Below are positions 1 to 8,501 of a stretch of DNA of 64,000 nt, piece by piece. The notes below the pieces were generated by a model. That model saw only the letters and a program-made list of their open reading frames with translations, made no database searches and was not told the origin of the DNA. Numbering within the stretch: position 1 is the stretch's first letter; each line of letters opens with the position of its first letter. The stretch comes from Ferrimonas futtsuensis DSM 18154 (GTDB lineage: Bacteria > Pseudomonadota > Gammaproteobacteria > Enterobacterales > Shewanellaceae): positions 62,001 to 126,000 of the forward strand of contig NZ_AUGL01000006.1 of NCBI RefSeq assembly GCF_000422645.1, given 5' to 3'. A program made the position numbers and the translations under genes.

Positions 1-1454
1 TAGGTACTAAGAGCCACAACTATGTTGTGGGTTATACCATGTACAGACGGATGGATGAACACTGGCTGCAAGATGAGATGCAGGCGCGCTTCTATTCGAC
101 TGGGCCGGTATTAAAGACCAGAAGAGAGCTAACATGGCAATGGGAGCAAGACTGGCTGGCTAAGAATGAAGGCAAGGTGGTACTCAAATCGTTAAGGCGC
201 TCCTCTTCCGATCACCCGGCTAGTATTGGCTTACCCGATTCCAATGACCCGGTCGATCCCGCGGTTTATGGTAGAAACCTTGAAATACGTGCATTTAATG
301 TCAGAAATGATGTTTATCAGCCGGGGGTGATCACTGGCTTAGATGTCTATCTGTCATTAATGATTGACCATGGCATCGATATGGCATTGGCTTACTGGCC
401 AAGCACAGCCTCCAATGTGAAAGCAGACAGTTTCATTGTACAACGGATATTTGATTATAAGTCTGGGGGGTTCTCAGGAGTTTCAACCCGTTACTTTGTA
501 GCTGAAACACTTGATTTTAGTACCAATCCAAATTGTGCGTTAATGGGAACCAATGGCATGCCATCTACTTTATCTCCTTTCCGAGAAGGAGCTGAAGTCC
601 CTTGGCCAATGGCCGGTGGCTCTATTGATGAATGTCGTCGATTATTTAGTACAAGGCAGGGTAACGGTGGGTTAAATATTAACCATGATATGAGCAACGC
701 CGTGATTAACTACGGTATAGATATTATGGTATTAAATTATTCAACATTGAACACGCCTGACCTGGTTACGGACGAGAATTACCTTGGGTATTTAGGTGAT
801 AAGCACATATATCGCTCCGATTATGGCAGTTACGACATTAACACTTCCTGCGGTGAGAAACCGTGTATCCCCGTCACTTTGATCGAGCATAACATTGCAA
901 CAGAAGAAGCACCTGTCGGAAATGCGCCAGTTTTAGATAAGGAACACTTTGGTTGGAAAATGGCTGACTGTGCTTTGTGCCATAATGCAGAGAAAAACCC
1001 TCTAGGACACGGAGGTCAGTCATGGCCTGTTGACTCTGCTGCCGGTTTCAAGGAGATCCAACCCTATTATTGCGCAACCTGCCACGGTAGCAATGGAGCT
1101 CCTAAAAGACACAGCTACGATACATATTGTGTACAGTGCCACAACCCCAATAACACCGACCCAGACAAGTATGGCATAAACCCTAAAAACCATGGTGAGG
1201 TAAGTAATTTGTTTTTGCTGGAACCAGAAGATAACCGGGTGAATCAATTTACTGGAACAAACTTTGGCACGGACTCTCGTGGCGAAGCAGACTACACAAA
1301 ACATATTCCCCATGTAACTGAAAAGGCACCTACCAACCTTAGTGGTGAGATTGAACTATATCCAGCGTTTTGGGTTCCCCATAACAACGGTTACACGCTA
1401 AGTAAGTCATTTCCTGATCCTTTCTCTTGTACGACCTGTCACAAGAGTAATTAA
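1..1454 (+). CDS. Multiheme c-type cytochrome, 5' end outside window
   Basis: The reading frame is open back to the first bases, so the N-terminus, including any signal peptide, lies upstream; the GTG at 27 is only the first start-like codon inside the window. Four CxxCH haem-binding motifs are visible, at nt 969-983 (CALCH), 1071-1085 (CATCH), 1128-1142 (CVQCH) and 1428-1442 (CTTCH, three residues before the stop). About 310 residues without a haem motif precede them. Covalent c-haem is attached at such motifs in the periplasm, so the protein should act in periplasmic or extracellular electron transfer. The alternation of a haem-free stretch with a haem cluster recalls OmcA/MtrC-type cytochromes, but I cannot assign that family from the C-terminal part alone. 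Its base composition is clearly richer in A+T than the genes from 2.1 kb onward. Certain as a multiheme cytochrome, uncertain as to subfamily. Confidence 0.85.
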   Translation, partial: GTKSHNYVVGYTMYRRMDEHWLQDEMQARFYSTGPVLKTRRELTWQWEQDWLAKNEGKVVLKSLRRSSSDHPASIGLPDSNDPVDPAVYGRNLEIRAFNVRNDVYQPGVITGLDVYLSLMIDHGIDMALAYWPSTASNVKADSFIVQRIFDYKSGGFSGVSTRYFVAETLDFSTNPNCALMGTNGMPSTLSPFREGAEVPWPMAGGSIDECRRLFSTRQGNGGLNINHDMSNAVINYGIDIMVLNYSTLNTPDLVTDENYLGYLGDKHIYRSDYGSYDINTSCGEKPCIPVTLIEHNIATEEAPVGNAPVLDKEHFGWKMADCALCHNAEKNPLGHGGQSWPVDSAAGFKEIQPYYCATCHGSNGAPKRHSYDTYCVQCHNPNNTDPDKYGINPKNHGEVSNLFLLEPEDNRVNQFTGTNFGTDSRGEADYTKHIPHVTEKAPTNLSGEIELYPAFWVPHNNGYTLSKSFPDPFSCTTCHKSN

Positions 1455-1480
1455 GCTCTTCCAAGAAGAGTACAATTGAT

Positions 1481-1513
1481 AAAGCCCTGCAGATAAATTC
1501 AGGGCTTTTTTAA
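1481..1513 (+). terminator. Rho-independent terminator of the cytochrome gene
   Basis: The inverted repeat AAAGCCCTG / CAGGGCTTT has a 9-10 nt loop and is followed by a T run, 27 nt after the stop codon. Confidence 0.85.
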
Positions 1514-1831
1514 AGCATTGTTGCTGTTGATACTTTTGGCAACACTCTATCACTATTTGAGTAATTTCTTACGCTAACCGCACGCATTAACCGGATATGA
1601 TTTAGCTATAAATAACAAAAGCGAAGAGGATTTAATACATTAACGTATTTAAGTGACTGCATGTCAAGCCGAAAGGGAATGAATATTACTCTGTTGGGTG
1701 GCTTCTTCGAGACAACTTTTTCTAGATTCATTATATGGTATGAAAGTTTCCGTACCAACGACTCCTTTGTGGCGAATGGAGCCGTTATGGAAGTTCTGCA
1801 TTAGCCAAGGTATCAGAGCCAATGGTGAAGT

Positions 1832-1972
1832 TAACTGGACACCCACCCTAAGAGCTTTGGTTTTCGTTGCTTGTGACGTCCCTGCAAAGCTGGGACGGAT
1901 AGCAAGCAGATAGACAGTGATGGGGCTTCTCGAGATGGATACCCCCCGGATGCAAAGGTGGGTGTCCAGTTA
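1832..1972. repeat. MITE-like or REP-like inverted-repeat element, 141 bp
   Basis: The ends are perfect 16-bp inverted repeats: TAACTGGACACCCACC at 1832-1847 and its reverse complement at 1957-1972. The interior holds a smaller nested palindrome near 1868-1910 (GCTTG...GTCCC, loop, GGGAC...CAAGC), so the whole unit could fold as a cruciform. There is no transposase inside and no obvious target duplication at the flanks. This is the structure of a non-autonomous transposable element or of a REP-type palindrome mobilised in trans. The family is not identified. Confidence 0.6.
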
Positions 1973-2055
1973 GGCTCTGTTAAAGTCGTTTCCTATCTGC
2001 GCCAAAGTCTGAAGCAGACAGTCGTCGGCAAGTATCTGCTGCCCATTTCTATGCG

Positions 2056-2061
2056 TATAAT
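2056..2061 (+). promoter_or_regulatory. Possible -10 box (TATAAT) of the zinc peptidase gene
   Basis: A perfect TATAAT lies 40 nt before the start codon at 2102. No good -35 hexamer stands 16-18 nt upstream, so the call is tentative. Confidence 0.35.
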
Positions 2062-2101
2062 AATCGGTAGCTGCACAAATACTCATTACATAGCGATTTA
2101 A

Positions 2102-2791
2102 ATGTTCTGGATCATCATCTTACTCATCATCACATTATGCGTCTTCTTGCCGGGTATGTGGGTCAAACATGTGATGGAAAAGTACGAACAGCCGGCAGAC
2201 CGTTACCGCGAGCAGGGAAGCGGTGGTGAACTCGCACGCCACTTGCTCGACAGTTACGGCCTGGACGACGTCCAGGTAGAGGAGACTTCTGACGGTGATC
2301 ATTATGACCCGGCCGCTAAGGCTGTGCGTCTGACGCCGAAAAACTACTCAGGATACTCCTTGACGGCAGTGACTGTTGCCGCCCATGAGGTGGGGCATGC
2401 CATTCAGGATTCACGCGGCGAATCGCTGTTCCTGGCGCGGCAGAAACTCGTTAAGGCAGCAATGGTCGGCGAGCGCTTTGCTGGCATTATGCTAGTGGCG
2501 GCTCCGCTTATCCTTTTACTAACCCGCGTTCCGCAAGCGGGAGCATTAACGATTGTGATTGGCGTTGTTTCGATGGCACTAAGTACCTTGGTGCACCTGA
2601 TTACCCTTCCCGTTGAGTTCGATGCCAGTTATGGCAAGGCGCTGCCGCTCCTGAAGAATGGCGAGTACCTGCACGACGGTGACCTGAAGCATGCGGAGAT
2701 CATTCTCAAGGCGGCGGCACTGACCTATGTCGCTGCCTCGCTGACCAGCTTGTTAAATTTGGGACGATGGATCGCGGTGCTTCGTCGGTAA
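2102..2791 (+). CDS. Membrane zinc metallopeptidase, YugP-like (Zn_peptidase_2)
   Basis: The 229-residue protein has the size and layout of the neutral zinc metallopeptidase family typified by Bacillus YugP. An N-terminal membrane helix (about residues 1-20) is followed by a soluble part with the zinc-binding motif HEVGH at residues 95-99, preceded by AA and followed by AIQDSRGE. Two or three hydrophobic segments make up the C-terminal half. In HExxH-type enzymes the two histidines bind zinc and the glutamate is the general base. The substrate is unknown. The ATG at 2102 has no clear Shine-Dalgarno sequence. The gene stands alone, convergent with the DUF3299 gene that follows. Confidence 0.85.
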   Translation: MFWIIILLIITLCVFLPGMWVKHVMEKYEQPADRYREQGSGGELARHLLDSYGLDDVQVEETSDGDHYDPAAKAVRLTPKNYSGYSLTAVTVAAHEVGHAIQDSRGESLFLARQKLVKAAMVGERFAGIMLVAAPLILLLTRVPQAGALTIVIGVVSMALSTLVHLITLPVEFDASYGKALPLLKNGEYLHDGDLKHAEIILKAAALTYVAASLTSLLNLGRWIAVLRR

Positions 2792-2846
2792 GGTTAAAGA
2801 ATTCAGAGCAATGGAAGGCTTCAATGACCGCTATGTGGTGCACTCG

Positions 2847-3482
2847 TCAGTTGTAGTCTGCAACCAGGGAGGCCGTCATTCGGTAGCCCAGGGTCAAGTC
2901 TCTGTTGCCATCGACGATATAGAGATGTTCGGTTGAAAGCTTCGATGTTAGCGTTCCTTCAACCCAGACGGGATACTTGGTGTTTTTCAGCTTGTATCCC
3001 TCAGGAAAAGACACCAGTACGATCTGGTTGGCCGGCGGTGGTGGCATGTGAATACAGGCTCCGGCGTAAGGAACTAGCAGGAACTCGGTGACGATCATGG
3101 CTTCTGAGGCATATTCCAGGGGAATTAAGTAGCCGGGCATTCGTACTTGTTTGCCGTCAAATTGGTGCGTCAGGGTGGAGGCCGCCAGTTCTTGTTGTTC
3201 GATATACTTCTCCCTGAGCGCCAAAAGGTACTCTGTATCAATACCTTTGGAGGCCATGTCCGCTTCTAGTGATGCGGCAGCGGCCTGGCTTGAGGGTGTG
3301 GTGGAACTCTTGAGTTGCAAAAGCCGTTGTAGTTGGCGTTTTTGATCCCCGGTCAATGGAGGCAGGGGAACCGGCTGGACCTGGTGTTCAGGGCGAAGTT
3401 GCTGCCAATCCAGGTCAATGACCGACGCTTGCAGGCTTGCAGCAAGCAGCAGGGTAAGCATTGCCAGGCAGAGTTTTGTCAC
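2847..3482 (-). CDS. DUF3299 family exported protein
   Basis: The start is a GTG at 3482, supported by an AGGAG seven nt upstream on the coding strand. The first 19 or so residues (MTKLCLAMLTLLLAASLQA) form a signal peptide, so the protein is periplasmic or envelope-associated. The C-terminal half carries the DUF3299 signature: a GYLIPLEY segment, then FLLVPYAGACIHMPPPPANQ, then a short beta-rich end. Proteins of this domain family have no established biochemical role that I know of; the conserved cysteine/histidine CIHMP patch suggests metal binding. The gene lies 79 nt downstream of an exported amidohydrolase on the same strand and may be co-transcribed with it. Confidence 0.75.
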   Translation of the reverse strand: MTKLCLAMLTLLLAASLQASVIDLDWQQLRPEHQVQPVPLPPLTGDQKRQLQRLLQLKSSTTPSSQAAAASLEADMASKGIDTEYLLALREKYIEQQELAASTLTHQFDGKQVRMPGYLIPLEYASEAMIVTEFLLVPYAGACIHMPPPPANQIVLVSFPEGYKLKNTKYPVWVEGTLTSKLSTEHLYIVDGNRDLTLGYRMTASLVADYN

Positions 3483-3561
3483 AAGATTGCTCCTGGGAGT
3501 TGTGTGCTACACAGAGTCAACTGCGCCATCGCAAGCACCGCCGGTCTACAGCAGAGGTGCA

Positions 3562-4950
3562 TCAGGGTTTCAGGGTGTTCTTGTAGATCACACCGTCTTT
3601 CATAATCAGCTGGATGGTGTCAGGACTGGCAGGGCGGGGTTCGGCGTCGAACCATTTGGTTCCTGTGCCCACCACGGAGAAGTTCTCCAAAGGGTTTCCG
3701 TCCAATAACAGTATGTCTGCGTATGCGCCCTCTTCGATCACACCTAACTTTCCCTCAGGGTAGGGGTTGGTGAAATCGCCGGAAAGCCGCGCGATTTCAC
3801 CGCCTACGGAGGTCAAGGTAATCATTGACTGAAAGGCGCCGAAAAACTCGTGATTCAGGTGTTTTTCATAGGCAATCTGGATGTTGCACGCGTCGACCGA
3901 ACCGACGCAGTCTGTCTGGAATCCTCGTTTGACCGGGCACTTTTTCATGTTTGGAATGTAGTTGCGAAAAGTCTCGGTGGCAGACTTGGCTTTCGCCAGG
4001 CTGGCGGGAACATTCTTTACCGCCGGGATATCCAGAAGCCCGGGGTCGAAGGCGGTAAGATTGGTGGTGATGTACGCGCCTTTTTCGTTCATTACCTTGG
4101 CAATGTCGCAATCAAATGCGAAGCCATGTTCAATTGACTTCACCCCGGAATCCAGTGCACTGAGAATGGCTTCTTTACGGTAGGAGTGAGCCATCACATA
4201 ACTGCCGTAACTGTCGGCCACTTCGACCGCGGCAGCGATCTCTTCGGGGGAGCCAGCCAGCAATTGCCAGGGGTCGAAGGCGGACACCACGCCGCCTGAC
4301 TGCATGTATTTCAGCTGAGTGGCACCCATGCGAAAGTTGTTGCGACCATATTTTTTGACCTCTGCCACGCTGTCTACTTCCTGAGAAAGATTGAGGCGGC
4401 CAAAATTGGTTTCGGCACCCACAGGAGCGGAATAGTTAGCGAAGTCTGCATGGCCTCCCCGGGTGCTGAGAAAGGCTCCGGAGGGGTAAAAGCGCGGCCC
4501 GATGATGTCACCGGCATCAATGGCTCTGCGCAGGCCGCCGTTAGCCCCTCCTGCATCACGGAGGGTGGTGAAGCCTTGCATAAGATACATCTCGGCCATG
4601 CGCGATCCATGAATGGCAAAATCTTCCCAGGTGGTATTGGCTTCCATCGAGGGCAGGTTGGGGCCCATCAACATCAGGTGTGCATGATTTTCAATGAACC
4701 CTGGTGTCAGGGTTTTGCCTTTGCCATTAATCACCAGAGCATCCTCCCTTGCTGCAATCGCACTGGAGGAGATCGATTTAATCAGGTTGCCCTCCACGAG
4801 CACATAATGGTTTTTGTACAGCTTGTTTTCCGTACCATTAAAAATGTCGACATTGTTAAAGATGATTTGAGGTTTGAGGGTGCCTTCATCAGCGAATGTG
4901 AAGGATGAGACGGCAGCAAGTACCGAAAACAATGCAGTTTTTTTATTCAT
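3562..4950 (-). CDS. Exported amidohydrolase (imidazolonepropionase-like)
   Basis: The 462-residue product starts with a cleavable signal peptide (to about residue 20, SSFTFA-DEG). It has the amidohydrolase TIM-barrel motifs in order: HAH at residues 89-91, a lysine in KYMQSGG that fits the carboxylated metal-bridging lysine, a histidine in MAHSY, a histidine in IEHGF, and a TDC segment at the place of the usual GTD aspartate. The C-terminal composite domain ends in the typical GKLGVIEEGAYADILLLDGNPL region. Relatives hydrolyse cyclic amides or dipeptides, e.g. Xaa-Pro or Xaa-Arg dipeptidases; the substrate here cannot be read from sequence. Export points to scavenging of peptides or ring compounds in the periplasm. 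The loop around the final aspartate is cysteine-rich (CPVK, TDC, DAC), which is unusual. Confidence 0.8.
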   Translation of the reverse strand: MNKKTALFSVLAAVSSFTFADEGTLKPQIIFNNVDIFNGTENKLYKNHYVLVEGNLIKSISSSAIAAREDALVINGKGKTLTPGFIENHAHLMLMGPNLPSMEANTTWEDFAIHGSRMAEMYLMQGFTTLRDAGGANGGLRRAIDAGDIIGPRFYPSGAFLSTRGGHADFANYSAPVGAETNFGRLNLSQEVDSVAEVKKYGRNNFRMGATQLKYMQSGGVVSAFDPWQLLAGSPEEIAAAVEVADSYGSYVMAHSYRKEAILSALDSGVKSIEHGFAFDCDIAKVMNEKGAYITTNLTAFDPGLLDIPAVKNVPASLAKAKSATETFRNYIPNMKKCPVKRGFQTDCVGSVDACNIQIAYEKHLNHEFFGAFQSMITLTSVGGEIARLSGDFTNPYPEGKLGVIEEGAYADILLLDGNPLENFSVVGTGTKWFDAEPRPASPDTIQLIMKDGVIYKNTLKP

Positions 4951-5343
4951 TGCCGGTCAAAACCTTGTAGAAGATTCAGTCGATAGCAAGCTGTCTGGAA
5001 TCGCGTTCAGCTTGTTTGCACCAAGTCAGCTTAGAACACGGCGGAGTATTTTCCAGTGGTGCTGGTCATCGGTCACGGCAGGAGTTCAAGGTGTTCTGGT
5101 CAAGTGGGGGGGCGAACGCGGACACCTGGCTGACGGTATGTGTGTGATCATTTAGATGGCGCGAGCGAGCCGGAGCGTGTGCCCGGTAAGTGCTGATGAG
5201 CAAGCCGCGGAGTCTGAGCCTGGCTGGTGGGTGATGACACCTGCCCGAAGAAACCGGATTGATGCATCGAACCTGCCTGTTTGGCCTGGTAGGCGACCAA
5301 TTCACGACTATCCTGTTGAGTGGTCAAAACAGGAGTAACCACC
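4951..5343. other. Intergenic, no gene recognised
   Basis: This divergent gap of nearly 400 bp separates the amidohydrolase gene from the FG-GAP gene and must hold both promoters. I find no clear -35/-10 pair, RNA gene or long repeat. A run of seven G occurs near 5106-5112. An AGGAG at 5331-5335 serves the start at 5344. Confidence 0.5.
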
Positions 5344-7127
5344 ATGTTTCATTTAACAGCCGGAGATAGGGTCCTGCGGCCATGGGCTTCCTTGCTGACA
5401 AATGCTGCGCTGAGCCGCACAAGGATGATGGCCATCACGGTGGCGTTGGTCTGTTGCATCGCCACGGCGATTTCCCCCGCCAAGGCTGTGGTCATACAGC
5501 AGGAGGCCGGGGAGTTGCGCCCACCCGTTGCCGGTGAGACCACCCGCTTCGGTGGGTCCATCGCCGTAGACGGCAACTTGGTGCTGGTTGGGGACATTTT
5601 CGCAGGGGAGCGAGCGGGAGCGGCTTACCTGATCAAGCGCGATGACGACGGCAGCTGGCAGTGGCAAGCCAAGCTCGAGCAGCCGGCAGGCGATGATGAG
5701 GTCTACTTCGGCACTTCTGTGGCGTTGGATGGCGATCGTGTGCTGATCGGCGTATCGACAGCCGAGGGCATGGGGCTGGATACCGGGGTGGCCTATCTGT
5801 TTGAGCGCAATGCAATCGGCCACTGGGTCTTGGTGGCGACCCTTGCGGCCGACAATGGCGGCCCCTTTGAGCTGTTGGGGGGCAGGTTGCCATCAGCGGT
5901 GACTACGCCGCCGTCGGCGCCGTCGGTGCCGATGACCATGGTGAAGGGGCGGGGGCTGTCTACCTGTTTGAGCGCAATGGTGAAGGAGCGTGGCAGCAGG
6001 TCAGGCGGTTTATCGCCGATGATGGTCGACCGAAGGACTGGTTTGGCTCGGCGCTGGCGTTGTCCGGGAACCGGCTGCTGGTTGGCGCCCCAGGCGGGGT
6101 GTCGCAGGGACCCGGGGCGGTGTATCTGATTGAACGCGATGATCGCGGCAACTGGACGCAGTCCGACAAGTGGTCGGCTTGCGAGGACCGTTGCGGTTTT
6201 GGTGCGGCGTTGGCGTTATCCGGCAACCGGGCCGTCATTGGTGCTGTTCGGGGTCTTGCGGATGGGCAACACTCCGGAACGGCTTACCTGTACGAGTACG
6301 GTCAGGAGGGATGGCGACAAACCGCCGTTCTTTCTCCCAGTGATGGCGGCGATGGTCTCTCTTTTGGTTCTGCCGTCGCTTTGGGTGACGACCGGGTGTT
6401 GGTCGGGGCGCGACTCGATGACGATAATGGCCGTTTTGCGGGCGCGGTCTATCGCTACGAATACGATGGCATACAGTGGACCGAGGTGGGTAAGCTTCTC
6501 GGTTCAGATGGTGCCGAGTTCGATCAGATTGGCGCACAGACCAGTGTGGCGTTGATGGGTAATACCGCGTTATTGGGGGCCTACGGGCATCAGCACTCTG
6601 ACGGTGAAGAGGCCAGTGGTGGTGCGGTTTATCTGCATGATCTATCGACCCAGCCCCGGCCATCCATCGGGATCGTCGCCGGTGGGGCTCTGACTTCGCC
6701 GGCCGGGGCCTTGGTCAACAGTCCCGACTCGGCAGGCCAGGCTCAGTTTGCGCTGATGTCCCGACTGAGCGGCACCGACACCATTCCGCGAAGTACATTG
6801 AGGTTTAGTTTGAACAAGGGCGGGTTCGAGTTTCGATCGACCGACAGTGTGTGGTTATACAGCACCGGCACAAGCGCAAGGCTGGTCGGCAAAGGCGTGG
6901 TCAATGGTGGCGGGCGTTTCGAATACGCAGTGTCACTGACCAGTGGACGACGGGGAGACAGCGCCCCGGATAGCCTGCGTATACAGATATGGGACGAAGC
7001 GCACAGCGGACAAAAAGTGTATGACAATCAGCCGGGAGATCCGAAAAACCATCCCGCAACTGCGCCCATCGATCAAGGTGCCACTGTCATCCATGCCTCG
7101 CGTATAAAGGACAGACCCGGCAATTGA
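5344..7127 (+). pseudogene. FG-GAP beta-propeller exported protein, one frameshift
   Basis: The start at 5344 has an AGGAG eight nt upstream. A signal peptide ends near AISPAKA. Seven FG-GAP-like repeats follow, each with an FG-S-A/V-A-DG-VL-VG pattern, enough for one seven-bladed propeller. A C-terminal beta domain (about nt 6660-7100) with WLYSTGTSARLVGKG and LRIQIWDEA segments resembles a module often found at the end of secreted proteins. The frame changes once: repeats 1-2 are read in the start frame to about 5880, and repeats 3-7 from 5883 onward in another frame. One base is missing in the GGGGGG tract at 5877-5882; one extra G would restore the complete seven-repeat protein. It may be a recent pseudogene, a sequencing error or slippage. 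Such propellers usually bind ligands or calcium; the role is unknown. Confidence 0.75.
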
Positions 7128-7168
7128 ATGGCCCCTTCGTTGAAAGCACTAACGGCATCAGTCCAAAT

Positions 7169-7199
7169 AAAAACAGGAGCCCGGTTGGCTCCTGTTTTG
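7169..7199 (+). terminator. Rho-independent terminator after the FG-GAP gene
   Basis: The hairpin AAACAGGAGCC / GGCTCCTGTTT has a 5-nt loop and is followed by T residues, about 40 nt after the stop at 7127. It may also serve the opposite strand. Confidence 0.8.
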
Positions 7200-7249
7200 T
7201 GTTGTCTGAGTGCCTCACCTGACCTCTGAGCCAGACGCAGCAACCGCCG

Positions 7250-7753
7250 TTACTTCAGCAGCAGAGGGCGCTGTTTCACCAGCTTCAGGAACTGCTCCAT
7301 CTCAATCTTGTACAGCTCAGACAGCTGGCTGATGAACGCCTGGTGCTGCCAGCCGCCGCTGCGCTGCTCGGCGACCGCCTCCATCAGGGCAGAGGTGTTC
7401 TCTTGGTGCAGCTCCACCGGGCGCTCTCCCAGCAGCACGCCGGTCTCGGCATCAAACACCTGCAGCATCAGCGGCAGGCGGCCTTCGGTCAGCTCTGGCT
7501 CGACGAACTTGTCGCCCAGACTCTTGGCTTCGAAAGGACAGTCCATCACCAGGCCATTACCGAAATCGAAGGAGAGCAGCAGGGCAGGGGAGCGATAGAT
7601 CACGCCGGCCTTCACCTCGTGGCTGCCCTGGCCCAGTACCTGTTCCACCTCGGGGTGGCTGGGGGCTGGAATGGCAATCAGGATGCGGTTGGCTTCGCCG
7701 GTAAACAGGTCGACGGAGGCGCCTTCTGGCGGGATCTTGGTTGATTCGGTCAT
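7250..7753 (-). CDS. Conserved-looking hypothetical protein
   Basis: I chose the ATG at 7753 (MTESTKIPPEG, 167 residues), because the longer frame to 7852 begins with a stretch unlike a protein start, and a weak AGAGAG lies just before 7753. The product is soluble, without signal peptide or membrane helix. It has a beta-rich middle (GVIYRSPALLLSFDFGNGLVMDCPFE) and a charged helical C-terminus ending in KQRPLLLK. I do not recognise the family. Codon use matches the core genes, so it is likely a real gene of the resident genome. Confidence 0.6.
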   Translation of the reverse strand: MTESTKIPPEGASVDLFTGEANRILIAIPAPSHPEVEQVLGQGSHEVKAGVIYRSPALLLSFDFGNGLVMDCPFEAKSLGDKFVEPELTEGRLPLMLQVFDAETGVLLGERPVELHQENTSALMEAVAEQRSGGWQHQAFISQLSELYKIEMEQFLKLVKQRPLLLK

Positions 7754-7943
7754 GAACACTCTCTTAAGCGTGGTAGCGGTGTGCGCCAAGTGTACCAGAG
7801 CCGGGGGCACATGCCAGAGCTTGCATCCACTTGCGATGAAAGAGATGCCCAAAAATCAATCGCTTCAGAATTGGCTCCCCGAAATGTCCGTTGAACCCAC
7901 TGATTTTGGACTAGGCTAGAATGGCAACGGAGGAGGCCGAAAT

Positions 7944-8309
7944 ATGATGCGTAAGACATTCAAAACTGGCCTGGTTTTCTTGGTACTCACCGGATTGACC
8001 GGCTGCACCGAAGACAATCAGCAGAGAGTGGAGCTGGCTCTGACCGAGGCGGGGCAGGCGATGGAGATGCTGGGCAACAGCGCCTCTGAGCTGGCTCAGG
8101 TGGCCTGGCTGGAGGGGCAGTTGCTGTGGCAATCCGGGGAGAGTCTGGCGCGGGAGAAGCAACTGGCGTTCAATGAGTGGCGTCAGCCAGCCCAGCCGAT
8201 GAACCGCTATGGCGGCATGGAGCTGACTGAAGCCCAGCGGGTTACTGAGGTGCCAGAACCAGATCCGTCTCAGGCACACAACAACAAGGAAGAATCTCCT
8301 CACCCCTGA
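7944..8309 (+). CDS. Small lipoprotein of unknown function
   Basis: A strong GGAGGAGG stands seven nt before the ATG at 7944. The first 20 residues form a lipoprotein signal with lipobox LTGC at residues 18-21; residue +2 is Thr, so the Lol rules predict the outer membrane. The rest (about 100 residues) is helical and rich in Glu, Gln and Ala (VELALTEAGQAMEMLGNSASELAQ), perhaps a coiled coil, with a polar tail. No domain is recognised. Its 3' end overlaps the 3' end of yfaE on the other strand by 68 bp, so the tail is constrained by, or an accident of, the opposite gene. Confidence 0.65.
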   Translation: MMRKTFKTGLVFLVLTGLTGCTEDNQQRVELALTEAGQAMEMLGNSASELAQVAWLEGQLLWQSGESLAREKQLAFNEWRQPAQPMNRYGGMELTEAQRVTEVPEPDPSQAHNNKEESPHP

Positions 8310-8499
8310 CCAGGGCCATGGGGGTGGAGAGGTAGCGGACCCGGCCTTCGAGCAGCCGGGTCTTGCAGGCACCGCAGTAACCGCTGCGGCACTCACTGTA
8401 GTGACCCTCAAGGGTGGTGAGCAGAGGGGTGTTGTCACCCTGATGGCTGACGGCTGCCCGCTCACCGACCCGAACCTTGAAGGTTTTCCTATCCGCCAA
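8242..8499 (-). CDS. yfaE: 2Fe-2S ferredoxin YfaE, ribonucleotide reductase maintenance
   Basis: The product has 85 residues, as usual for YfaE. Cysteines at 37, 42 and 45 (ECRSGYCGAC) and a later CCC at 72-74 give the plant-type ferredoxin pattern C-x4-C-x2-C...C that holds one 2Fe-2S cluster. In E. coli YfaE supplies electrons to assemble or regenerate the diferric-tyrosyl cofactor of NrdB. The gene follows nrdB after 2 nt, which fits co-translation. The start appears to be TTG at 8499, with no strong ribosome binding site of its own, so translation is probably coupled to nrdB. The function is well supported by family and position. Confidence 0.9.
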   Translation of the reverse strand: MADRKTFKVRVGERAAVSHQGDNTPLLTTLEGHYSECRSGYCGACKTRLLEGRVRYLSTPMALVRGEEILPCCCVPETDLVLAPQ

Positions 8500-8501
8500 C
8501 C

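Larger units (their letters stand above)
1514..2101. other. Non-coding, AT-rich gap with an inverted-repeat element
   Basis: I see no convincing gene here. Two short overlapping open frames on opposite strands (about 1664-1913) have no recognisable domain and no ribosome binding site. The gap contains the 141-bp inverted-repeat element annotated separately (1832-1972) and a TATAAT sequence upstream of the next gene. Its low G+C continues that of the preceding cytochrome gene and ends at about 2.1 kb. Confidence 0.6.

Noticed and set aside
1664-1913. Two short open frames on opposite strands in the AT-rich gap
   Set aside because: There is no ribosome site or domain, and both run into the inverted-repeat element.
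5877-5882. Phase variation by the G tract as a firm call
   Set aside because: Six G is short for a contingency tract; with one sequence the deletion cannot be told from an error or a plain mutation.
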